A stretch of 64,000 bases of DNA, from NCBI RefSeq assembly GCF_019448235.1, contig NZ_CP080409.1, positions 2,790,001 to 2,854,000 on the forward strand, given 5' to 3'. The translations under genes and the position numbers were made by a program. The notes beneath the pieces are model-generated. The model had not been told where the DNA came from, made no database searches, and saw only the letters and a program-made list of their open reading frames with translations. Below, piece by piece: positions 56,175 to 64,000 of this stretch (positions are counted from its first letter, which is position 1; every line of letters starts with the position of its first letter). This stretch comes from Nocardioides panacisoli. Its GTDB lineage: Bacteria; Actinomycetota; Actinomycetes; Propionibacteriales; Nocardioidaceae.

Positions 56175-57692
56175 TCAGTGGGTGGAGAGCTGTCCCGTCA
56201 GCCGGTCGTGCATGTCCGAGCTGGCCCGGTTGAGGCCGACGATCTCGACGGTCTTGCCCTTGTTCTCGTACTTGGTGGTGATGCCGTCCAGGGCCGCGAC
56301 CGTGGAGGCGTCCCAGACGTGGGACCGGCTCAGGTCGATGACGACGTGGTCGGGATCGCCGACGTAGTCGAACTGGTAGTAGAGGTCGTTGCTGGAGGCG
56401 AAGAAGAGCTCGCCGGTGACCTCGTAGCGCACGTGCTCGCGCTCGCCGTCACCGGCCGCGACGACCTCGCGGTGCACGCCGACGAGGTGGTAGACCCGGC
56501 GCGCGAAGAGCATGAACGCCAGCACCACGCCCAGCACGACCCCGATGGCGAGGTTGTGGGTGACCACGACCGCGGCGACCGTCGTCAGCATGACCAGGTT
56601 CTCCGGCACCGGCATCCGCTTCAGCGTCGACGGGGCGACGCTGTGCCAGTCGAAGGTGCCGACGGCGACCATGATCATCACCGCGACCAGGGCGGCCATC
56701 GGGATCCGGCCCACGACGTCGCCGAAGCCGACGACGAGGATGAGCAGGAAGACGCCGGCACAGAAGGTCGAGATCCGCGTCCGGGCCCGCGAGGCCTTCA
56801 CGTTGATCATCGTCTGGCCGATCATCGCGCAACCGCCCATGCCGCCGAAGAAGCCGGTGATGACGTTGGCCGCACCCTGGCCCCACGACTCGCGGTGCTT
56901 GTCGGAGTGGGTGTCGGTGATGTCGTCGACCAGCTTGGCCGTCATCAGCGACTCCAGCAGCCCGACCATCGCCATGGCGAAGGCGTACGGCGCGATGATG
57001 CGCAGCGTCTCCAGGGTCAGCGGGACGTCGGGGAAGAGCAGCGACGGCAGGCTGCGCGGCAGCTCGCCCTCGTCGGAGACGTCGGGCAGCTCCATGCCGC
57101 CCGCGAGCGCGACCGCGGTGAGCACGACGATCACGACCAGCGGGGCCGGGACCGCCGAGGTGACCTTCGGCAGGAAGACCAGGATCGCCAGGCCGGCGGC
57201 GATCATCGGGTAGACCAGCAGCGGCACGTCGACCATGTGCGGGATCTGCGCAAGGAAGATCAGGATCGCGAGCGCGTTGACGAAGCCCACCATCACCGAG
57301 CGCGGCAGCAGCCGCATCAGCTGGGCGGTGCCGGCCAGGCCGAGCACCACCTGCATCACGCCGCCGAGGATCACCGTGGCGAGCAGGTAGTCCAGCCCGT
57401 GCTGGGCGGCGACGGGCGCGATGACCAGGGCGATCGCGCCGGTCGCGGCGGAGATCATCGCCGGGCGGCCGCCCAGGAAGGCGATCGAGACCGCCATGGT
57501 GAAGGACGCGAAGAGCCCCACTCGCGGGTCGACCCCGGCGAGGATCGAGAACGAGATCGCCTCGGGGATCAGCGCGAGGGCGACCACCAGTCCGGCGAGC
57601 ACCTCGCGGCGCAGCAGGTGCGGCGTACGCAGGGCGGTGGCGACCGAGTGGTCATCGCTCAGGGCAGCATCGCTGGGGGCAGCATCGGACAC
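56175..57692 (-). CDS. SulP family anion transporter with STAS domain
   Basis: A 505-residue transporter. Membrane domain (about 25-395) opens with 'LRREVLAGLVVALALIPEAISFSILAGVDPRVGLFASF', the SulP signature, and includes 'GQGAANVITGFFGGMGGCAMIGQTMINVKASRARTRIS'. The STAS domain (about 405-505) has 'HVVIDLSRSHVWDASTVAALDGI'. Family members move sulfate, bicarbonate or dicarboxylates. GTG 57692 has TGGAG 5 bases upstream. The 164-base spacer to prfC contains no gene. Confidence 0.9.
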   Translation of the reverse strand: MSDAAPSDAALSDDHSVATALRTPHLLRREVLAGLVVALALIPEAISFSILAGVDPRVGLFASFTMAVSIAFLGGRPAMISAATGAIALVIAPVAAQHGLDYLLATVILGGVMQVVLGLAGTAQLMRLLPRSVMVGFVNALAILIFLAQIPHMVDVPLLVYPMIAAGLAILVFLPKVTSAVPAPLVVIVVLTAVALAGGMELPDVSDEGELPRSLPSLLFPDVPLTLETLRIIAPYAFAMAMVGLLESLMTAKLVDDITDTHSDKHRESWGQGAANVITGFFGGMGGCAMIGQTMINVKASRARTRISTFCAGVFLLILVVGFGDVVGRIPMAALVAVMIMVAVGTFDWHSVAPSTLKRMPVPENLVMLTTVAAVVVTHNLAIGVVLGVVLAFMLFARRVYHLVGVHREVVAAGDGEREHVRYEVTGELFFASSNDLYYQFDYVGDPDHVVIDLSRSHVWDASTVAALDGITTKYENKGKTVEIVGLNRASSDMHDRLTGQLSTH

Positions 57693-57856
57693 GGGTGCTC
57701 CAGGGGGGTGGCAGCGGACGGCGTGGGATGCGTCGTCGGTGACGCGGGGGACGGGGCACGGGGCGGGGCCACGGCGTGCCCGATGCCGCAAACCCTACCG
57801 TTGGGTCAGGGTTGCGGCGGCATCGTCGTCACGGTGACGTGGCCCACGCCGCGCGC

Positions 57857-59428
57857 TCAGCGGGCGCTGGCGGGCAGCGGCTCCAGGACGAGGTCCGGGT
57901 GCAGCCGCTGCACCGAGCCCAGCCGCCACTTGTCCGGGAAGAGCGCCAGCAGCGTGCCGTCGGAGCGCTCCAGGGTCTCGATGCCGCTGAGGCCGGCGAG
58001 CTCGTCGAGGCTCTCGGGCACCGTCTGCTGGGCGAGCGAGTACGGGAGCCGGTCGAGCTTGATCGGGGCGTTGAACTCCGACTCCATTCGGGCGGCGACG
58101 ACCTCGAACTGCATCGGCCCGACGGCGGCCAGCACGGGTGCCTGGTCCCCGCGCAGGTCCGAGCGCAGCACCTGCACCACGCCCTCCTGGTCCAGCTGCT
58201 CGATGCCGCGGCGGAACTGCTTGTAGCGGCCGGTGTCGACCGCACGGGCGGTCGCGAAGTGCTCGGGGGCGAACCGGGCGATCGGCGGGTAGTGCACCGC
58301 CGGGCCGGTGTGGATGGTGTCCCCGACCCGGAGGGCCGTGGCGTTGACCAGGCCGATGATGTCGCCGGGGTGGGCGGTCTCGACCGAGCTGCGGTCGCGG
58401 CCGAAGACCGCCTGGGCGTACTTCGTCGCGAACGGCCGCCCGGTGGCGGCGTGGGTGACGACCATGCCCCGTTCGAAGACCCCGGAGCAGATCCGGGCGT
58501 AGGCCAGCCGGTCGCGGTGGGCGGCGTCCATGCCGGCCTGCACCTTGAACACGAAGGCGCTGAAGTCGTCGCCGGGGTCACGCGCGCCGCCGTCCACGTC
58601 CGGGGTGGGGCCGGGGGGCGGCGCGATGTCGACGAGCACGTCGAGCAGCTGGGCCACGCCGAAGTTGAGCAGGGCGGAGGCGAACAGGACCGGTGTGGTC
58701 CTCCCGGCCAGGAACTGGGCCTGGTCGTGGTCGGCCTCGTCCAGGCCCAGCAGGTCCGCCTCCTCCGCGGCCGTGCTCCACGCCTCGCCGGCCACCGCGG
58801 CGGCGTCGGTGGCGGACAGGTGGCGCTCGGGTGCCCGGGTCGCGCCACCGGAGGTGCGGGTGTACTCGATGAAGCCGCCGTCGCGGCGGTCCAGGACGCC
58901 GTGGAACTTACCGGACTCGCCCACCGGCCAGGTCAACGGAGTGGGCTTGAGGCCGATCTCCCGCTCGATCTCGTCCATCAGCTCCAGCGCGGTCAGGCCG
59001 GGTCGGTCCCACTTGTTGATGACGGTGATGACCGGGATGCCGCGGTAGGCACACACCTGGAAGAGCTTCAGGGTCTGCTGCTCGAGGCCGCGGCCGGCGT
59101 CGACGAGCATCACCGCCGCGTCGACCGCGGACAGCACGCGGTAGGTGTCCTCGGAGAAGTCGGCGTGGCCCGGGGTGTCGACCAGGTTCACCACGTGGTC
59201 GCGGTAGGTGAACTGCAGGGCTGCGGAGCTGATCGAGATGCCGCGCTTGCGCTCCATGTCCATCCAGTCCGACACGGTGCCGCGCCGACCCGCCTTGCCG
59301 TGCACGGCACCCGCCTCGGCGATCACCTGGGCGTGCAGCGCGAGGGCCTCGGTGAGGGTCGACTTGCCCGCGTCGGGGTGGCTGATCACCGCGAAGGTAC
59401 GGCGGGGGAGGACGTCACTGGTCGGCAC
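57857..59428 (-). CDS. prfC: Peptide chain release factor 3
   Basis: A 523-residue translational GTPase that recycles RF1/RF2 after termination. G1 'ISHPDAGKSTLTEAL' (about 14-28), G3 'LVDTPGHADFSEDTYR' (about 80-96), G4 'VITVINKWDRPG' (about 133-144); domains II-III follow with 'FVFKVQAGMDAAHRDRLAYARICSG' and 'PVLAAVGPMQFEVVAARMESEF'. Length equals E. coli RF3. GTG 59428 lies 8 bases after TAGAGT. Single-gene unit. Confidence 0.95.
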   Translation of the reverse strand: MPTSDVLPRRTFAVISHPDAGKSTLTEALALHAQVIAEAGAVHGKAGRRGTVSDWMDMERKRGISISSAALQFTYRDHVVNLVDTPGHADFSEDTYRVLSAVDAAVMLVDAGRGLEQQTLKLFQVCAYRGIPVITVINKWDRPGLTALELMDEIEREIGLKPTPLTWPVGESGKFHGVLDRRDGGFIEYTRTSGGATRAPERHLSATDAAAVAGEAWSTAAEEADLLGLDEADHDQAQFLAGRTTPVLFASALLNFGVAQLLDVLVDIAPPPGPTPDVDGGARDPGDDFSAFVFKVQAGMDAAHRDRLAYARICSGVFERGMVVTHAATGRPFATKYAQAVFGRDRSSVETAHPGDIIGLVNATALRVGDTIHTGPAVHYPPIARFAPEHFATARAVDTGRYKQFRRGIEQLDQEGVVQVLRSDLRGDQAPVLAAVGPMQFEVVAARMESEFNAPIKLDRLPYSLAQQTVPESLDELAGLSGIETLERSDGTLLALFPDKWRLGSVQRLHPDLVLEPLPASAR

Positions 59429-59436
59429 GTGGGCCC

Positions 59437-59442
59437 ACTCTA
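59437..59442 (-). promoter_or_regulatory. -10 element of prfC
   Basis: TAGAGT on the minus strand ends 8 bases before GTG 59428. Confidence 0.45.
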
Positions 59443-59479
59443 CCGTCGCGTGAGTGTCGGTCGGCGGGCTCGGTCGCGC

Positions 59480-59881
59480 TCACCGCGAGGTCCCGCCGTG
59501 GCGGGTGAGCTGCTCGGCGAGGTGGGCGGCGAAGCCGTCGGCGATGGCCAGCCGCTCCCGCACCGCCGCGACCCGGCCGAGCGCGGCGTCGTGGAACTCC
59601 TCCAGCCGCGCCAGCAGCGCCGGGTCCCCGGCCGAGGTCGGGTCCTCGAGGCCGTCGAGCACCTCCAGCAGCGCCCGGGTCTCCTCGAGGCTGAAGTCGA
59701 GGGGCTTCATGCGCTTGATGAGCTCCAGTCGCGTCACGTCGGCGTCGGCGTAGAGCCGGAACCCGCCGGTCGTGCGGGCGGTCGGCGCCAGCAGGCCGAC
59801 CTCCTCGTAGTAGCGGATGGTGCGCAGGCTCAGCCCCGTGCGGTCGGCCACCTCGCCGATCTGCATGTGCTGCGAATCCAT
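59480..59881 (-). CDS. MerR family transcriptional regulator
   Basis: A 133-residue MerR protein. N-terminal winged HTH 'MQIGEVADRTGLSLRTIRYYEEVGLLAPTARTTGGFRLYADADVTRLELIKRMK' (about 6-60) followed by a coiled-coil dimer helix ('LLARLEEFHDAALGRVAAVRERLAI'). No effector-binding cysteines are apparent. GGGAG lies about 9 bases before ATG 59881. It is divergent from the dienelactone hydrolase gene, a possible target. Confidence 0.9.
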   Translation of the reverse strand: MDSQHMQIGEVADRTGLSLRTIRYYEEVGLLAPTARTTGGFRLYADADVTRLELIKRMKPLDFSLEETRALLEVLDGLEDPTSAGDPALLARLEEFHDAALGRVAAVRERLAIADGFAAHLAEQLTRHGGTSR

Positions 59882-60024
59882 CCCGTTCCCACTCCCGTGA
59901 CGCGTGTCGGCCAACCCTAGACTGAGCGCCCACGTCGTCCGCACGTCCTCGGCGTCGGGTGGGCCTTGCCCTCCGGACGGTGTCGCGCAACGATGCGGAC
60001 AGCCACACCGACCCGGGAGGACCG

Positions 60025-60591
60025 ATGGCCGAGATCCTGCTGCTCCACCACGCCCAGGGCTGCACGTCCGGTGTCCGGTCGCTCGCCGACCGGCTGGCGG
60101 CGGGCGGCCACACCGCGCACGCCCCCGACCTCTACGAGGGCCGCACCTTCGACACCGTCGAGGAGGGCGTCGCACACGCACGCTCGTTGGGCGACGCCTT
60201 CGACGAGCGCGCCGCGGCGGTGGCCGAGGCCCTCCCGGAGGAGCTGGTCTACCTCGGCTGGTCGCTGGGCGTGATGGCGGCCCAGCGCCTCGCGCAGAAC
60301 CGGCCCGGCGCCCGTGGTGCGGTGCTGCTGGAGAGCTTCGCGCCACCGGAGTTCTTCGGCACCTGGCCCGACGGGCTGCGTGGCCAGGTCCACGGCATGG
60401 TCGACGACGAGTGGTTCGCCGAGGACCTCGCCGCGGCCCGCGAGTTCGGCGAGGGGCGCGACGAGCTGGAGGTCTTCACCTACGCCGGTGACCGGCACCT
60501 CTTCGCCGACGACAGCCTCGCGGCGTACGACGCCGCCGCGGCGCGGGAGGTGGAGGACCGGCTCCTCGCCTTCCTGGCCCGCGTCGGATGA
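60025..60591 (+). CDS. Dienelactone hydrolase family protein
   Basis: A 188-residue alpha/beta hydrolase of the dienelactone hydrolase group: 'EILLLHHAQGCTSGVRSLADRLAAGGHTAHAPDLYEGRTFDTVEEG' (1-50), nucleophile elbow 'YLGWSLGVMAAQRLA' (about 74-88) with Ser where the classic enzyme has Cys, and 'VFTYAGDRHLFADDS' with the His. ATG 60025 has GGGAGGA 4 bases upstream. It precedes the DevR gene by 40 bases on the same strand. Confidence 0.87.
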   Translation: MAEILLLHHAQGCTSGVRSLADRLAAGGHTAHAPDLYEGRTFDTVEEGVAHARSLGDAFDERAAAVAEALPEELVYLGWSLGVMAAQRLAQNRPGARGAVLLESFAPPEFFGTWPDGLRGQVHGMVDDEWFAEDLAAAREFGEGRDELEVFTYAGDRHLFADDSLAAYDAAAAREVEDRLLAFLARVG

Positions 60592-60631
60592 ACCGTCGCT
60601 CGTCGACGCGCGCACCGGGAGAGGAGGGACC

Positions 60632-61276
60632 GTGGTGACCCCACCGATCCGGGTCTTCCTGCTCGACGACCACGAGATCGTCCGGCGGGGGCTGCGCGAG
60701 CTGCTGGAGGGTGCCGGCGACATCGAGGTCGTCGGCGAGTCCGGGCTCGCTGCGGAGGCGACGGCGCGCATCCCGGCGCTGCGCCCCGACGTCGCGATCC
60801 TCGACGGCCGGCTCCCCGACGGCAGCGGCGTCGACGTGTGCCGCGACGTACGCGCCGTGGACGGGTCGATCGCGGCGCTGATCCTGACCTCCTACGACGA
60901 CGACGAGGCCCTGTTCGCCGCGATCCTGGCGGGCGCCTCGGGCTACGTCCTCAAGCAGGTCGCCGGCGGCGACCTGGTCGACACCGTGCGCCGGGTGGCC
61001 GCCGGGCAGAGCCTCATCGACCCCGCGCTCACCGCCCGGGTGCTGGAACGGGTCCGTCACGGCGAGGAGCAGCAGCCCGCCGAGCTGGCGCGGCTCAACG
61101 AGCGGGAGCGGGAGATCCTCGAGCTCATCGCGGAGGGCCTGACCAACCGCGAGATCGGGCAGCGGCTCCACCTGGCGGAGAAGACGGTGAAGAACTACGT
61201 CTCCGGCCTGCTGGCCAAGCTCGGCCTGGAGCGGCGTACGCAGGCGGCGGTGCTGGCGACGCGACTGCTGCGGTGA
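60632..61276 (+). CDS. devR: NarL-type response regulator, DevR/DosR-like
   Basis: A 214-residue response regulator closely resembling mycobacterial DevR. Receiver (about 6-125): 'RVFLLDDHEIVRRGL', phospho-acceptor D58 in 'DVAILDGRLPDGSGVD', 'ALILTSYDDDEALFAAILAGASGYVLK'. LuxR-type HTH (about 150-214): 'LNEREREILELIAEGLTNREIGQRLHLAEKTVKNYVSGLLAKLGLERRTQAAV'. GTG 60632 or 60635 after GAGGAGGG. The DevS-like kinase and a universal stress protein are nearby on the other strand, forming a hypoxia/redox cluster. Confidence 0.92.
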   Translation: MVTPPIRVFLLDDHEIVRRGLRELLEGAGDIEVVGESGLAAEATARIPALRPDVAILDGRLPDGSGVDVCRDVRAVDGSIAALILTSYDDDEALFAAILAGASGYVLKQVAGGDLVDTVRRVAAGQSLIDPALTARVLERVRHGEEQQPAELARLNEREREILELIAEGLTNREIGQRLHLAEKTVKNYVSGLLAKLGLERRTQAAVLATRLLR

Positions 61277-61315
61277 TCCCCGGCCCCGCCTCCCCCAGCG
61301 TGGCGGGGCCGGGGA
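61277..61315. terminator. Bidirectional hairpin, devR / universal stress protein
   Basis: CCCCGGCCCCGCC (61278-61290) and GGCGGGGCCGGGG (61302-61314) are perfect complements, extended by one T-A pair, with an 11-base loop, exactly between convergent genes. Confidence 0.8.
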
Positions 61316-61326
61316 CCACCGCGGGG

Positions 61327-62208
61327 TCACTTGTGGGCGATGGGCACCACGGCCACGGGCAGCTCGGCCCGGTGCAGCACCTCGCGGGCGACCGACCCGA
61401 GGCCCCAGGCCGACGGTCCGCGGTGGCGGCGGCCGAGCACGATGAGCTGGGCGTCCGCGGCGTTGTCGAGCAGGATCGCGGCGGCGTGCCCGCGGTCCTT
61501 GACCACCTCGATGGTGACTTCGGGGTGGTCCTCGCGGAACGGCGCCACGGCGGTCTCGATCGCGGCCGAGCTGCGCTGCTCCCAGTCGTGGATGTCGGCG
61601 CTGGAGACCGCGGCCGCGCCCAGGACCAGGACGGCGTCGAGGTCCACGGCGTGCACGACCCGCACGCTCGCCCCCAGCCGTCGGGCACGCTCGACGGCGA
61701 ACCGCAGCGGCTCGCCGTGGTCGCGCTCGGGGTCGATGCCGACCACGATCGGCGCCGTGGCGGGGTCCGCGCCGGCCCAGCTGCTCGGCACGATCATCAC
61801 GGGCGCGTCGGCGCGCGAGGCCACCCGGATCGAGGTGGAGCCGACCAGCGCCCGGTGCAGTGCACCGAGGCCCCGGGTCCCCACGACCAGTACGTCGTCC
61901 TCGCCGGTCTGGTGCATCAGTGCCGCGACCGGGTGACCCCACCGGACACGGGTCTCCAGGTCGAGGTCGGGGTACTCCTTGCGGGTCCGGTCGTCGGTCT
62001 CGGCGAGGATCTTCTCGGCGTGGGCGGAGACCGCGCCCTCGGAGAGGAGCCAGCCCTCCTGGTCGACCGCGGTCACCAGCCGCAGGGCCCGCCCGGCGGC
62101 GAGTGCCTCCTCGGCGGCATAGGTGATCGCCGTGTGGTTGCCCTCAGAACCGTCCACGCCCACGACGACGGCGTGCCGGCGGTGGGGGGCTGTCGCCTCG
62201 TTGCTCAT
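61327..62208 (-). CDS. Universal stress protein, two UspA domains
   Basis: A 293-residue tandem Usp protein. Domain 1 (about 10-145) has 'AVVVGVDGSEGNHTAITYAAEEALAAG' and ATP motif 'VVGTRGLGALHRALVGSTS'; domain 2 (about 152-290) has 'IVVGIDPERDHGEPLRFAVERARRLGAS' and 'IVLGRRHRGPSAWGLGSVAREVLHRAELPVAVVP'. G-x2-G-x9-G(S/T) is present in both, so ATP binding is likely. Two-domain Usps are core members of the mycobacterial DosR regulon. A DevR-box-like palindrome lies 85 bases upstream. GAGGAG precedes ATG 62208. Confidence 0.92.
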   Translation of the reverse strand: MSNEATAPHRRHAVVVGVDGSEGNHTAITYAAEEALAAGRALRLVTAVDQEGWLLSEGAVSAHAEKILAETDDRTRKEYPDLDLETRVRWGHPVAALMHQTGEDDVLVVGTRGLGALHRALVGSTSIRVASRADAPVMIVPSSWAGADPATAPIVVGIDPERDHGEPLRFAVERARRLGASVRVVHAVDLDAVLVLGAAAVSSADIHDWEQRSSAAIETAVAPFREDHPEVTIEVVKDRGHAAAILLDNAADAQLIVLGRRHRGPSAWGLGSVAREVLHRAELPVAVVPIAHK

Positions 62209-62292
62209 CGGTGTCTCCTCCCGGTCGTGCGTTGACGTCACAAGGACACCCCCGGTGCCCGGGTGGGCGGCAGGGGAGAGGGTCGGGAGGCT

Positions 62293-62310
62293 GCGGGACC
62301 TTGGTCCCGC
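62293..62310. promoter_or_regulatory. DevR-box-like palindrome upstream of Usp gene
   Basis: GCGGGACC-TT-GGTCCCGC, a perfect 8+2+8 palindrome. Its core GGGAC-YTTR-GTCCC matches the DosR consensus core GGGACTWWAGTCCC apart from the inner C/G. The two-base centre cannot form an RNA loop, so it is a DNA site rather than a terminator. Confidence 0.6.
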
Positions 62311-62333
62311 GGGAGGCGCGAGGTGGTCCGCCT

Positions 62334-63998
<1,665 letters not shown>

Positions 63999-64000
63999 CC

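Noticed and set aside
62293..62310. Intrinsic terminator of devS
   Set aside because: The palindrome has only a two-base centre, too small for an RNA loop, and no U-tract; a DNA-binding site fits better.

Overview
The window is typical high-GC actinobacterial DNA. The very high GC, frequent GTG starts, mycothiol-type DinB proteins, DevR/DevS-like signalling, an FprB-type reductase and the recurring 'VVEPVET'/'GLDTASLALDRLDQQ' intergenic repeats all suggest a Nocardioides-like member of the Nocardioidaceae (inference; no marker gene is present). Genes are dense, with 68 supported coding regions. I saw no rRNA, tRNA, CRISPR array, prophage or insertion sequence. About twenty genes have a TANNNT-like hexamer ending 6 to 8 bases before the start codon, so leaderless transcription appears to be a major mode of expression.

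Layout. 1-7.6 kb: two exported DUF1800 proteins, one paired with a DUF1501 protein, flank an AI-2E exporter and an iron-sulfur (6-4)-type photolyase. 7.8-13.7 kb: small enzymes, a DUF222/HNH gene behind an SOS-like promoter, a STAS protein and a catalase. 13.9-17 kb: a translationally coupled DUF4956-VTC-CotH cassette whose CotH protein carries a seven-copy 15-residue repeat. 17-21.9 kb: an ECF41-type sigma factor, an acetyltransferase, and a divergent MMPL exporter/MarR pair. 22-29.9 kb: serA, a YbaK protein, an atypical Nramp relative, SDR enzymes, a TetR circuit that shares operators with a TauE exporter and a 46-residue protein, and an OhrR-like regulator facing a hydrolase.

30-38.7 kb: a guanidinium exporter behind a guanidine-III riboswitch, a haloalkane dehalogenase, a CmtR-like metal sensor with its CDF exporter, and an AurF/FprB/SDR/Baeyer-Villiger monooxygenase operon. 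39.5-42.9 kb: PaaX divergent from a hydratase and an acyl-CoA dehydrogenase. 43-48.6 kb: a coupled CstA / cory-CC-star / ArsA-type ATPase operon followed by a cNMP-CBS-nucleotidyltransferase protein and an exonuclease. 48.7-55.5 kb: a CsoR-box copper-type DUF4396 pair, an ArsR-SRPBCC pair, and a manganese-exporter gene behind a yybP-ykoY riboswitch that begins inside the preceding gene. 55.5-64 kb: SulP, prfC, and a DevR / universal stress protein / DevS hypoxia-type cluster with a DevR-box-like palindrome.

The region reads as a stress, redox and metal-homeostasis stretch with several short self-contained regulatory circuits: two riboswitches and at least six palindromic operators. Dispersed repeats are concentrated between convergent genes, where they can act as bidirectional terminators. 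In two places a repeat has become part of the N-terminal coding sequence of a gene.
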